From contig NZ_JARXVG010000001.1 in NCBI RefSeq assembly GCF_029892485.1, positions 806,001 to 870,000 of the forward strand: a stretch of 64,000 bases of DNA, written 5' to 3'. This DNA is from Variovorax boronicumulans (GTDB lineage: Bacteria > Pseudomonadota > Gammaproteobacteria > Burkholderiales > Burkholderiaceae_C). A program made the position numbers and the translations under genes. Under the pieces are notes generated by a model, which saw nothing but the letters and a program-made list of their open reading frames with translations, was not told where the DNA came from and made no database searches. Each line of letters starts with the position of its first letter. Position 1 is the first letter of the stretch. Shown in pieces: positions 37,950 to 46,326 of this stretch.

Positions 37950-40757
37950 ATGGTGCAAGAGACCCGCTCCACCTGCCCGTACTGCGGCGTCGGCTGTGGC
38001 GTGATCATCGAATCCGACGGCGCGCAGATCACCGGCGTGCGCGGCGACCCCGACCACCCGGCCAACTTCGGCCGGCTGTGCACCAAGGGCTCGACGCTGC
38101 ACCTCACGGCCAGCGCACCGGTCACGCGGCAGGCGCGGCTGCTGCAGCCGCTGCAGCGCCTCGTGCGCGGCGAGGCGCCCACGGCCGTGTCCTGGGACAC
38201 GGCACTCGACAACGCGGCAGGCAAGTTCGCACAGGTGATCCAGGACCACGGCCCCGATGCGGTCGGCTTCTACATTTCGGGCCAGTTGCTGACCGAGGAC
38301 TACTACGTCTTCAACAAGCTCGCCAAGGGCCTGGTCGGCACCAACAACGTGGACACCAACTCGCGCCTGTGCATGAGCAGCGCGGTCGCCGGCTACAAGC
38401 AGACGCTGGGCGCCGATGCGCCGCCGGCCTGCTACGACGACCTGAAACATGCCGACTGCCTCTTCATCGTGGGCAGCAACACGGCGTGGGCGCACCCGAT
38501 TCTTTTCCGCCGCATCGAGGATGCGAAGGCGGCGAACCCGGCGATGAAGATCGTGGTGGCCGATCCGCGCCGCACCGACACGGTCGAGATCGCCGACCTG
38601 TTCCTGCCGATCCAGCCCGGCACCGACGTGATGCTGTTCAACGGCATGCTGCACCTGATGCTGTGGGAAGGCTGGATCGACGCGAAGTACATCGCCGAAC
38701 ACACCAACGGCTTCGATGCCCTGAAGGCCACGGTGCGCGAATGCACGCCGGACAAGGTGGCGCAGGTCTGCGGCATTTCGAAGGACGACCTGCTCGCGGC
38801 GGCTCGGCTCTTCGCCACGTCGCCGGCCACGCTGAGCCTCTATTGCCAGGGCCTGAACCAGTCGTCCAGCGGCACCGCCAAGAACGCGGCGCTGATCAAC
38901 CTGCACCTGGCCACCGGACAGATCGGCAAGCCCGGCGCCGGCCCGTTCTCGCTCACCGGCCAGCCCAACGCGATGGGTGGGCGCGAGGTGGGAGGGCTGG
39001 CCAACCTGCTGAGCGCGCACCGCGACCTGGCCAACCCCGAGCACCGCGCCGAAGTGGCGGCGCTCTGGGGCGTGCCCTCGGTGCCCGAGAAGCCCGGCAA
39101 GACGGCGGTCGAGATGTTCCAGGCTGCCGCTGACGGCGAGATCCGCGCGCTGTGGATCGCCTGCACCAACCCCGCGCAGTCGATGCCCGACCAGGCCACG
39201 GTGCGCCGTGCGCTGGAGCGCGCCGAGTTCGTGGTGGTGCAGGAGGCCTTCTCCACCACCGCCACCTGCGCCTTCGCCGACCTGCTGCTGCCCGCCACCA
39301 CCTGGGGCGAAAAAGAAGGCAGTGTGACCAACAGCGAGCGCCGCATCTCGCGCGTGCGCCCGGCCATCGCCGCGCCGGGCGAAACGCGGCACGACTGGTG
39401 GATCGCCACCGACTTCGCGCGCCGCCTCGAGCAGCGCGTGGGCCGCACCGCGGACACGCTGTTCCCCTACCCGACGGCCGAGTCGGTGTGGAACGAGCAC
39501 CGCGAATCCACCCGCGGACGCGACCTGGACATCACCGGCCTGAGCTACGCGATGCTCGACGACATCGGCCCGCAGCAATGGCCGCTGAAGGAAGGCGAAA
39601 GCAGCGGCCGGGTGCGCCTGTACGAAGACGGCGTATTCCCCACACCCGATGGCCGCGCCCGTTTCGTCGACACGCCCTACAAGCCCGTGGCCGAGGCCCG
39701 CGAGGCGCGCTACCCCTTCTCGCTCAACACCGGGCGCCTGCGCGACCAGTGGCACGGCATGAGCCGCACCGGCACCGCTCCGCGCCTGTTCGGCCACGTG
39801 GCCGAGCCCATGGTGCAGATGAACCCGCAGGACATGGTGCGGCGCCAGATCGGCGAAGGCGACCTGGTGCACCTGACTTCGAAGCGCGGCTCGATCCTGC
39901 TGCCCGCGCGCGCCAGCGCCGAGATCGGCATGAGCCAGGCCTTCGTCGCGATGCACTGGGGCGAGGAGTACCTGAGCGGCTGCTCGTCGACCGGCACGCG
40001 GCTGGCCGGCATCAACGCGCTCACCACGCCCGCCTACTGCCCCACCTCGAAGCAGCCCGAGCTCAAGCACACGGCGGTGAAGATCCTGAAGGCCGAGCTG
40101 CCGTGGTCGCTGCTCACGATGGCCTGGCTCCCGACCGACGACGTGCTGGCGGTGCACCGTGCGCTGCAGCCGCTGATGGCGATGTTTCCGTTCGCCACCT
40201 GCGTGCCGTTCTCGGGCAGCACCAAGGAAGCGGCAGGCGCGGAGCGCAGCGGCCTCCTGTTTCGCGCGGCCGCGCACGATGCGCCGGCCGATGCGCTGCT
40301 GGAACAGATCGAGGCGCTGCTCGGCCTGAAAAGCGCCGACACCCTGCGCTATGCCGACCGCCGGCGCGGCCAGCGCCGTTCGGTGCGACTGGTGCGCCGG
40401 GCCGACCAGAGCGCGGGCCTCGAAGCCTTCCTGCTCGCGGGCGACACCAGCGCCGAAGCCTGGATCGCGACCCTGCTGCGGGAAGAGCTGCCCGCGCAGA
40501 GCTACGGCCGCCTGCTGCTCTCTCCCGGCGCCCGCGCCCCGCTGGCGGTGCAGTCGCGCGGCAAGCCGGTCTGCACCTGCTTCAACGTGACCGACCTGGC
40601 GATCCAGGGCGAACTGAGCCGCTGCAGCGGAACGCCCGACGAGCGGCTGGCCGCGCTGCAGGGGACGCTGAAATGCGGCACGAACTGCGGCTCGTGCATT
40701 CCGGAGCTCAAACGCATGATTCGTTTGATGCCTGCCGAATCATTGGCGACCCTGTGA
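37950..40757 (+). CDS. nasA: Assimilatory nitrate reductase catalytic subunit
   Basis: Molybdenum bis-MGD enzyme reducing nitrate to nitrite in the cytoplasm, 935 residues. The N-terminal [4Fe-4S] motif is Cys 9, 12, 16 and 44 (CPYCGVGC ... GRLCTKG). The molybdopterin domains include NTNSRLCMSSAVAGYKQTLG with the Mo-ligand-type cysteine. A C-terminal Bfd-like [2Fe-2S] domain is fused (VCTCFNVTDLAIQ ... CGTNCGSCIPELKRM), probably receiving electrons directly from a reductase. It is the last nas/nir gene before a REP-containing gap. Confidence 0.96.
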   Translation: MVQETRSTCPYCGVGCGVIIESDGAQITGVRGDPDHPANFGRLCTKGSTLHLTASAPVTRQARLLQPLQRLVRGEAPTAVSWDTALDNAAGKFAQVIQDHGPDAVGFYISGQLLTEDYYVFNKLAKGLVGTNNVDTNSRLCMSSAVAGYKQTLGADAPPACYDDLKHADCLFIVGSNTAWAHPILFRRIEDAKAANPAMKIVVADPRRTDTVEIADLFLPIQPGTDVMLFNGMLHLMLWEGWIDAKYIAEHTNGFDALKATVRECTPDKVAQVCGISKDDLLAAARLFATSPATLSLYCQGLNQSSSGTAKNAALINLHLATGQIGKPGAGPFSLTGQPNAMGGREVGGLANLLSAHRDLANPEHRAEVAALWGVPSVPEKPGKTAVEMFQAAADGEIRALWIACTNPAQSMPDQATVRRALERAEFVVVQEAFSTTATCAFADLLLPATTWGEKEGSVTNSERRISRVRPAIAAPGETRHDWWIATDFARRLEQRVGRTADTLFPYPTAESVWNEHRESTRGRDLDITGLSYAMLDDIGPQQWPLKEGESSGRVRLYEDGVFPTPDGRARFVDTPYKPVAEAREARYPFSLNTGRLRDQWHGMSRTGTAPRLFGHVAEPMVQMNPQDMVRRQIGEGDLVHLTSKRGSILLPARASAEIGMSQAFVAMHWGEEYLSGCSSTGTRLAGINALTTPAYCPTSKQPELKHTAVKILKAELPWSLLTMAWLPTDDVLAVHRALQPLMAMFPFATCVPFSGSTKEAAGAERSGLLFRAAAHDAPADALLEQIEALLGLKSADTLRYADRRRGQRRSVRLVRRADQSAGLEAFLLAGDTSAEAWIATLLREELPAQSYGRLLLSPGARAPLAVQSRGKPVCTCFNVTDLAIQGELSRCSGTPDERLAALQGTLKCGTNCGSCIPELKRMIRLMPAESLATL

Positions 40758-40784
40758 CGACCCGTCGATCTTCCTTGCGTTGTC

Positions 40785-40884
40785 CCCTCTCCCGCTTGCG
40801 GGAGAGGGTTAGGGTGAGGGCCGCAGCATGCGCAAATCTGACGCCGTCGACCCTCACCCCAGCCCTCTCCCCAAGGGGAGAGGG
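40785..40884. repeat. Pair of inverted REP-like repeats
   Basis: Unit 1 (40785-40820) begins CCCTCTCCCGC and ends TTAGGGTGAGGG. Unit 2 (40851-40884) is the inverted version, CCCTCACCCCAGCCCTCTCC...GGAGAGGG. Each has its own GGGAGAGGG/CCCTCTCCC palindrome and the two can pair with each other. Such units are widespread in proteobacterial intergenic regions. This pair separates nasA from ybiB and may stabilise or attenuate the nir-nas transcript. Confidence 0.85.
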
Positions 40885-40889
40885 AGCAA

Positions 40890-40927
40890 GGCATAAGCCG
40901 ACTCACATTCCGGCATAAGCGTTGCAG
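40890..40927 (+). promoter_or_regulatory. Possible sigma-54 promoter and direct repeat upstream of ybiB
   Basis: GGCATAAGC occurs twice (40890-40898 and 40912-40920). The second copy starts GGCATA-AGCG-TTGCA, with GG (40912-40913) and GC (40924-40925) ten bases apart as in -24/-12 promoters, though the CG of GGCACG is changed to TA. Start of transcription would fall about seven bases before the ATG, leaving no room for a ribosome site, which argues for caution. Confidence 0.35.
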
Positions 40928-40943
40928 GACAATCCGCCTACCC

Positions 40944-41849
40944 ATGGGAATCAGCCAATACATCAAGGAAATCGGCCGCGGCGCGCGAGGCGCCAAGCCG
41001 CTCACGCGCGAACAGGCCACCGACCTGTTCGGCCAGGTGCTGGACGGCACCGTCACCGACCTCGAGATCGGCGGCTTCTGCCTCGCGATGCGCATCAAGG
41101 GCGAAACGCCCGAGGAGATGGCCGGGTTCCTCGACGCCACGCATGCGCGGCTGCACCACATTCCCGCCGGCGACCGCCCGCTCATCGTGCTGCCGAGCTA
41201 CAACGGCGCGCGCAAGCTGCCAGTGCTCACGCCGCTGCTGGCACTGCTGCTGGCCCGCGAAGGCCTGCCGGTGCTGGTGCATGGCAGCGCGAGCGAAACC
41301 TCCCGCGTGCTGGCCTCGAACGTGCTCGCCGCGCTCGACGTGCCGCCCATGACCGCCATCGGCCCCATCGCCAATGGCACGGTGGGTTTCGCCGCGACCG
41401 AGCTGCTGAACCCGGCGCTCAAGCGCCTGCTCGACGTGCGCCGCGTGGTGGGCCTGCGCAACCCCGGCCACAGCGTGGTCAAGCTGATGCAGCCCACCGC
41501 CGGGCCTGCCGTGGTGGTGGCCAGCTACACGCACCCTGAATACGCGCGCGTCATGGCCGAAACCTTCGAGCTGATGGGCACCACCGCCCTGCTCTCGCGC
41601 GGCCTCGAAGGCGAAGTGGTCTCCGACCCGCGCCGCACCGCGCAGATCGACGGCTTCGTGCGCGGCGTGCGCACCGAACTGCAGGCACAGGCCAGCGGCA
41701 CCGCAACCGAGGTGCCCGGGCTGCCGAAGGAAATCGACGTCGCCACCACGGCCGACTACACGCGACGCGCATTGAACGGCGAGCTTCCCGTGCCCGAAGC
41801 CATCGCCGCGCAAGTCAGGCACATCACGCAACTGGCATCCCACGCATGA
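40944..41849 (+). CDS. ybiB: YbiB-family (TrpD2) protein
   Basis: Paralogue of anthranilate phosphoribosyltransferase, 301 residues, from MGISQYIKEIGRGARGAKPL. Family members bind nucleic acid rather than anthranilate in E. coli. The TrpD fold is seen in LTREQATDLFGQVLDGTVTD, AMRIKGETPEEMAGFLDATH and the glycine-poor VLVHGSASETSRVLAS loop where true TrpD has a PRPP motif. The stop overlaps the cobA start (ATGA). Its role in nitrate assimilation is not known. No strong ribosome site was seen. Confidence 0.85.
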   Translation: MGISQYIKEIGRGARGAKPLTREQATDLFGQVLDGTVTDLEIGGFCLAMRIKGETPEEMAGFLDATHARLHHIPAGDRPLIVLPSYNGARKLPVLTPLLALLLAREGLPVLVHGSASETSRVLASNVLAALDVPPMTAIGPIANGTVGFAATELLNPALKRLLDVRRVVGLRNPGHSVVKLMQPTAGPAVVVASYTHPEYARVMAETFELMGTTALLSRGLEGEVVSDPRRTAQIDGFVRGVRTELQAQASGTATEVPGLPKEIDVATTADYTRRALNGELPVPEAIAAQVRHITQLASHA

Positions 41850-42646
41850 ACAACCCATCCAACCTCGTCACCGGCCGCTGCACGCTGGTAGGCGCCGGCC
41901 CCGGCGACCCCGAACTGCTGACCGTCAAGGCCGTCAAGGCGATCCAGGCGGCCACGGTGCTGCTGGTCGACGACCTCGTGAACGAAGAGATCCTGGCCTA
42001 TGCCCGCCCCGGCGCGCGCATCGTGCACGTGGGCAAGCGCGGCGGCTGCAAGAGCACGCCGCAGGCCTTCATCGAGCGGCTCATGATCACCGCGGTGCGC
42101 GAAGGTGAGACCGTGGTGCGGCTGAAGGGCGGCGACCCGTTCATCTTCGGACGCGGCGGCGAAGAGGTGGAGCACCTGCGCGAAGCCGGCATCGAATGCG
42201 CGGTGGTCAACGGCATCACGGCGGGCCTGGCAGCCGTGACCTCGCTGGGCGTGCCGCTCACTCACCGCGACCATGCACAGGGCGTGGTGTTCGTCACCGG
42301 CCATGCCAAGACTGGCGCAGGCGCCCAGGAAGACCCGACCGACTGGCGCGCGCTCGCCGCCATGGCGCACAACGCACGCCTCACGCTCGTGATCTACATG
42401 GGCGTGGCGGGTGCCCGCCACATCGAACGCGAACTGCTGCACGGCCTGCCCGGCGACACGCCCGTGGCCGTCGTACAGCACGCGAGCCTGCCGCACCAGC
42501 GCCACATCGCGACCACGCTCGACGGGCTGCAGGCCCGGATCGCCGAAGCCGGCCTCGCGAGCCCCGCGGTGATCGTGGTGGGCGACGTGCTGCGCGGGCT
42601 GGCCGCGGCAGCACTGCCGGTGGACGCGTCCCGCTTCGGCACCTGA
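41846..42646 (+). CDS. cobA: Uroporphyrinogen-III C-methyltransferase
   Basis: SAM-dependent enzyme that methylates uroporphyrinogen III at C2 and C7 to make precorrin-2, the precursor of siroheme for NirB. It has 266 residues. The N-terminal LVGAGPGDPELLTVKAVKAI, the substrate motif VRLKGGDPFIFGRGGEE and VVNGITAGLAAVTSLGVPLTHR are diagnostic. No fused CysG oxidase/ferrochelatase domain is present. It is coupled to ybiB by a 4-base overlap and completes the nitrite reductase gene set. Confidence 0.95.
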   Translation: MNNPSNLVTGRCTLVGAGPGDPELLTVKAVKAIQAATVLLVDDLVNEEILAYARPGARIVHVGKRGGCKSTPQAFIERLMITAVREGETVVRLKGGDPFIFGRGGEEVEHLREAGIECAVVNGITAGLAAVTSLGVPLTHRDHAQGVVFVTGHAKTGAGAQEDPTDWRALAAMAHNARLTLVIYMGVAGARHIERELLHGLPGDTPVAVVQHASLPHQRHIATTLDGLQARIAEAGLASPAVIVVGDVLRGLAAAALPVDASRFGT

Positions 42647-42771
42647 TTCTCAGAAGCTCCCGGCGAGTCCGCTCCGCCCGCCCTGCTTGCTGAAAGCGGC
42701 GGCATCGGGCGCAGGGCTTGCGCGCAGCGCACCAACGCGGCGCCCTGAGGTCCGCCCCGTCACGGGGCACA
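42647..42771. other. Gap between cobA and the polyamine-type ABC operon
   Basis: No gene was recognised. A six-base stem GCCCCG/CGGGGC (42752-42766, loop TCA) is present without a T-run. The candidate sigma-54 promoter begins at its right edge. Confidence 0.5.
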
Positions 42772-42788
42772 TGTGGCATGGAGCGTGC
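42772..42788 (+). promoter_or_regulatory. Candidate sigma-54 promoter of the polyamine-type ABC operon
   Basis: TGGCATG-GAGC-GTGCTT (42772-42788) has GG (42773-42774) and GC (42785-42786) exactly ten bases apart and differs from TGGCACG-N4-TTGCTT at two positions. Transcription would start near 42798, about 35 bases before the ATG. It fits a nitrogen-regulated transporter. Confidence 0.6.
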
Positions 42789-42832
42789 TTAGACCCTGAG
42801 ATGCCCGCTTCCAGCCTGTCTTGCACCCGCCG

Positions 42833-43858
42833 ATGAATGCCGTCACCCCGCCACCGCCGGCCGCGGTCGAGATCGTTGCGCTCAGCAAGCGCTACGCCGC
42901 CGGCACGCCAGCCGCCGTCGATGCCATCGACCTGCGCATCGCCAGCGGCAGCTACTGCTGTCTGCTGGGCCCCTCGGGCTGCGGCAAGAGCACCACGCTG
43001 CGCATGATTGCGGGGCACGAGTCGGTCACCAGCGGCGACATCCTGCTGGACAACCGCAACATCACCAACCTGCCCGCCGCCGCGCGCGGCACGGCCATGA
43101 TGTTCCAGAGCTTCGCGCTCTTCCCGCACCTCTCGGCCACCGACAACGTGGCCTTCAGCCTCAAGATGAAAGGCGTCGGCAAGGCCGAGCGCCAGAAGCG
43201 TGCGCGCGACCTGCTGGCGCGCGTGGCGATGGGCCATCTGGCCGAGCGCAAGCCCGGCGAACTCTCCGGCGGCCAGCAGCAGCGCGTGGCGCTGGCGCGT
43301 GCGCTCATCACCGAGCCGCGCGTGCTGCTGCTGGACGAGCCGCTCTCCGCGCTCGACCCGTTCCTGCGCATCCAGATGCGCGCCGAGCTTCGGCGCTGGC
43401 AGAAGGAGTTGGGGCTGACCTTCGTGCACGTGACGCACTCGCAGGAAGAAGCCATGGCGCTGGCCGACACGATGGTGGTGATGAACCACGGCGTGATCGA
43501 GCAGGTCGGCTCGCCGCACGAGATCTACAACCACCCCGTCAACGAATTCGTGGCGCGCTTCATGGGCGGCCACAACGTGATCGACACGCCCGCCGGGCCG
43601 ATCGCGGTGCGCAACGACCACATGCGAATCGCGCCGACCTCGGACTCCGGCGGCCTGGCCGCCGCGATCACCGATGTCGAGTACCAGGGCACCTACGTGC
43701 TGCTCGGCCTGGCGCTGGAAGCCGCCGCGCCGGAGCGCCGGAACGTGTCGGTGCTGCTGGGCGAGGCCGCCTTTCTCGCGAGCCCCTATGCCCAGGGCGA
43801 GACGGTTCGCCTGTCGTGGGCCGAGGCCGATGCGCGCGCGCTCGCCGTGGCCCCGTGA
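42833..43858 (+). CDS. ABC transporter ATP-binding protein, putrescine/spermidine (PotA/PotG) type
   Basis: Cytoplasmic ATPase of 341 residues. Walker A GPSGCGKST is at 46-54, the signature LSGGQQQR at 144-151, Walker B VLLLDEP at 164-170 and the switch His in VTHSQEEAM. A C-terminal TOBE-like domain follows (about 240-341). Start MNAVTPPPPA was preferred to an in-frame TTG four codons upstream. It heads an operon with a binding protein and two permeases. Confidence 0.9.
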   Translation: MNAVTPPPPAAVEIVALSKRYAAGTPAAVDAIDLRIASGSYCCLLGPSGCGKSTTLRMIAGHESVTSGDILLDNRNITNLPAAARGTAMMFQSFALFPHLSATDNVAFSLKMKGVGKAERQKRARDLLARVAMGHLAERKPGELSGGQQQRVALARALITEPRVLLLDEPLSALDPFLRIQMRAELRRWQKELGLTFVHVTHSQEEAMALADTMVVMNHGVIEQVGSPHEIYNHPVNEFVARFMGGHNVIDTPAGPIAVRNDHMRIAPTSDSGGLAAAITDVEYQGTYVLLGLALEAAAPERRNVSVLLGEAAFLASPYAQGETVRLSWAEADARALAVAP

Positions 43859-43910
43859 TCCTTTTCGTTCCCCTCCCCTCATCCGCCATTTTTTCCACGG
43901 AGACTCAGCA

Positions 43911-45179
43911 ATGACCGACCCCATCGACTCGTCCGCCGGCGTCAAGCGCCGCACCCTGCTGCAAGGCACCGCCGGCATCCTCGCCACGGGCATCGCGCCC
44001 TTCGTGCATGCGCAGGAAAAGATCGTGCTGCGCTACCTGGGCACCGCGGTGAACCAGGACAAGGCGATTGCCGAGAAGTTCAAGGCCGACACCGGCATCG
44101 AGATCCAGTACGTGGCCGTGACCACCGACGACGTGACCAAGCGCGCCGTGACCGCGCCCAACAGCTTCGACCTGATCGACACCGAGTTCTTCTCGCTCAA
44201 GAAGATCGTGCCCACCGGCAACCTCAAGGGCATCGACACCAAGCGCGTGAAGAACGCCGGCAAGATCACCTCGCTCTTCACCAAGGGGGAAGTCGGCGGC
44301 AAGAAGGTGGGAGACCAGGGCACGGCGCCCATCAAGGTGATCTACCTCGAAGGCGAGAAGAGCAAGGCCTTCGCCAAGTCGCCCACGCAGTTCATGTCGC
44401 TGATTCCGACCACCTACAACGCCGACACGCTGGGCATTCGCCCCGACCTGATCAAACGTCCGATCGGCTCGTGGGCGGAGCTGCTGAATCCCGAGTTCAA
44501 GGGCAAGGCGGCGATCCTGAACATTCCCTCGATCGGCATCATGGACGCGGCGATGGTGGTGGAGGCCAAGGGCATCCACAAGTACGCCGACAAGGGCAAC
44601 ATGACCAAGGCCGAGATCGACCTGACGATCAAGACCCTCATCGAGGCCAAGAAGGCCGGCCAGTTCCGCGCGCTGTGGAAGGACTTCAACGAGTCGGTCA
44701 ACCTCATGGCCTCGGGCGAGGTGGTGATCCAGTCGATGTGGTCGCCTGCCGTCACGGCCGTGCGCGGCAAGGGCATCGATTGCACCTTCCAGCCCCTGAA
44801 GGAAGGCTATCGCGCCTGGGCCTCGGGCTTCGGCCTGCCGGCCACGCTCTCGGGCAAGAAGCTCGACGGCGCCTACGAGTTCATCAACTGGTTCCTCGAC
44901 GGCTGGGCGGGCGCCTACCTCAACCGCCAGGGCTACTACAGCGCAGTGCTGGACACCGCCAAGACCAAGATGGAAGCCTACGAGTGGGCCTACTGGATGG
45001 AAGGCAAGCCCGCCGCGCAGGACATCAAGAGCCCCCAGGGCGACGTGATCGCCAAGGCCGGCGCGGTGCGCGACGGCGGCAGCTACGAGCAGCGCATGGG
45101 CGGCATCGCCTGCTGGAACGCCGTGATGGACGAGAACGAGTACATGGTCAGGAAATGGAACGAGTTCGTCGCAGCCTGA
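43911..45179 (+). CDS. ABC transporter substrate-binding protein, polyamine (PotD/PotF) type
   Basis: Periplasmic binding protein of 422 residues. The signal GVKRRTLLQGTAGILATGIA has a paired Arg and may use Tat; cleavage is likely after PFVHA. The mature part (KIVLRYLGTAVNQDKAIAEKFKADTG, GSWAELLNPEFKGKAAILN, NLMASGEVVIQSMWSPAVTAVRGKG) fits the PotD-like family 1 solute-binding group. GGAGA lies upstream of the ATG. The exact substrate, a polyamine or another cation, is not determined. Confidence 0.87.
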   Translation: MTDPIDSSAGVKRRTLLQGTAGILATGIAPFVHAQEKIVLRYLGTAVNQDKAIAEKFKADTGIEIQYVAVTTDDVTKRAVTAPNSFDLIDTEFFSLKKIVPTGNLKGIDTKRVKNAGKITSLFTKGEVGGKKVGDQGTAPIKVIYLEGEKSKAFAKSPTQFMSLIPTTYNADTLGIRPDLIKRPIGSWAELLNPEFKGKAAILNIPSIGIMDAAMVVEAKGIHKYADKGNMTKAEIDLTIKTLIEAKKAGQFRALWKDFNESVNLMASGEVVIQSMWSPAVTAVRGKGIDCTFQPLKEGYRAWASGFGLPATLSGKKLDGAYEFINWFLDGWAGAYLNRQGYYSAVLDTAKTKMEAYEWAYWMEGKPAAQDIKSPQGDVIAKAGAVRDGGSYEQRMGGIACWNAVMDENEYMVRKWNEFVAA

Positions 45180-45195
45180 GCCCCCGCCCGATTCC

Positions 45196-46113
45196 GTGAG
45201 CGCTCCCGCCACCCGCGCCTCCGCCGCCGCCGACCCGCTCCACACCGTGAAGGCGTGGTGGCAGGCGGCGCCGTTCGCGCTGGTGTTTCTTCTGTTCTTC
45301 CTGATTCCACTGGCGCTGGTCGCGATGGTCAGCCTGTGGAATTTCAACGAATACGAGCTGATCCCCGCGGTCACGCTGCGCAACTACCTGAGCCTGTTCG
45401 AGGGGTGCTCGCATCTCACCGACAACGGCGATCTGTGCGTCACGCTCAACACGTACCTGAGCACCTTCAAGTTCTGCGTGCTGGTGTGGGGCATCACGCT
45501 GCTGGTCGGCTTTTCTGTCGCGTACTTCCTCGCGTTCCACGTGCGCTCCTCGACCGTGCAGACGGTGCTGTTCGTGCTGTGCACCGTGCCCTTCTGGACA
45601 TCGAACGTCATCCGCATGATCTCGTGGGTGCCGCTGCTGGGCCGCAACGGCCTGGTCAACCAGGCACTGATGGGCGCGGGCTTCGTGAACCAGCCGGTCG
45701 AGTGGCTGCTGTTCTCCGATTTCTCGGTGGTGCTGGCCTTCGTGCACCTCTACACGATGTTCATGATCGTGCCGATCTTCAACAGCATGATGCGCATCGA
45801 CCGCTCGTTGCTCGAAGCGGCCAGCGACGCGGGCGCCTCTGGCTGGCAGACGCTGTGGAACGTGGTGGTGCCGCTGTCGCGCACCGGCATCCTGATCGGC
45901 TCGATCTTCGTCATCACCATCGTGATGGGCGACTTCGTGACCATCGGCGTGATGGGCGGGCAGCAGATCGCATCCATCGGCAAGATCATCCAGGTGCAGA
46001 CCTCGTACCTGCAGTTTCCGCTGGCCGCGGCCAACGCGATGATCCTGCTGGCGGTGGTGCTGATGATCATCTGGGGATTGACCCGGCTGGTCGATATTCG
46101 CAAGGAGCTCTAG
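45196..46113 (+). CDS. ABC transporter permease, PotB/PotH type
   Basis: Inner-membrane permease of 305 residues starting at GTG 45196, 16 bp after the binding-protein gene. Six or so hydrophobic segments; the EAA coupling loop is LLEAASDAGASGWQTLWNVVVPLS. A large periplasmic loop follows the first helix (ECSHLTDNGDLCVTLNTYL-like, with two cysteines), as usual for PotB-type permeases. A 213-bp repeat-containing gap separates it from the partner permease. Confidence 0.9.
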   Translation: MSAPATRASAAADPLHTVKAWWQAAPFALVFLLFFLIPLALVAMVSLWNFNEYELIPAVTLRNYLSLFEGCSHLTDNGDLCVTLNTYLSTFKFCVLVWGITLLVGFSVAYFLAFHVRSSTVQTVLFVLCTVPFWTSNVIRMISWVPLLGRNGLVNQALMGAGFVNQPVEWLLFSDFSVVLAFVHLYTMFMIVPIFNSMMRIDRSLLEAASDAGASGWQTLWNVVVPLSRTGILIGSIFVITIVMGDFVTIGVMGGQQIASIGKIIQVQTSYLQFPLAAANAMILLAVVLMIIWGLTRLVDIRKEL

Positions 46114-46152
46114 GGTGAACTTGAACTCTTCTGTTGCGATCGGGCGATGCCG

Positions 46153-46319
46153 TTCAGGGCGTGCTCGTCACGCGCAGCGGTCGTTGATCGCAACACACCG
46201 GCAGCGTGCCCAGGTGCACAGGGCATCGGGTGCTTCCCGCAGCGAAATCAAGGAGGAGGCCGCAGGCCGGGGGACATTCGCGGAGGGAAGTACCCGGTGG
46301 CCTGTGCACACGCCCTGAA
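46153..46319. repeat. MITE-like palindromic element between permease genes
   Basis: The outer arms TTCAGGGCGTG (46153-46163) and CACGCCCTGAA (46309-46319) are exact complements. Inside, GTGCACAGG...CTTCCC (46214-46244) and its imperfect complement (46279-46309) pair at about 26 of 31 positions. The element of about 167 bp has no clear gene, sits in an operon that is otherwise tightly packed, and looks like a non-autonomous mobile or REP/BIME-like unit. No target-site duplication was identified. Confidence 0.65.
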
Positions 46320-46326
46320 GGCCCCC

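Noticed and set aside
37098..40277. A 1059-codon minus-strand open frame opposite nasA and nirD.
   Set aside because: Its composition mirrors the third-position GC bias of the real genes on the plus strand, and no family motif is visible.
42647..42771. Inverted repeat GCCCCG/CGGGGC as a terminator after cobA.
   Set aside because: Only six pairs with a three-base loop, and no T-run follows on either strand.
46115..46318. A small 67-codon open frame in the gap between the two permease genes.
   Set aside because: It lies almost wholly within the palindromic element, has no ribosome site and its composition follows the repeat.
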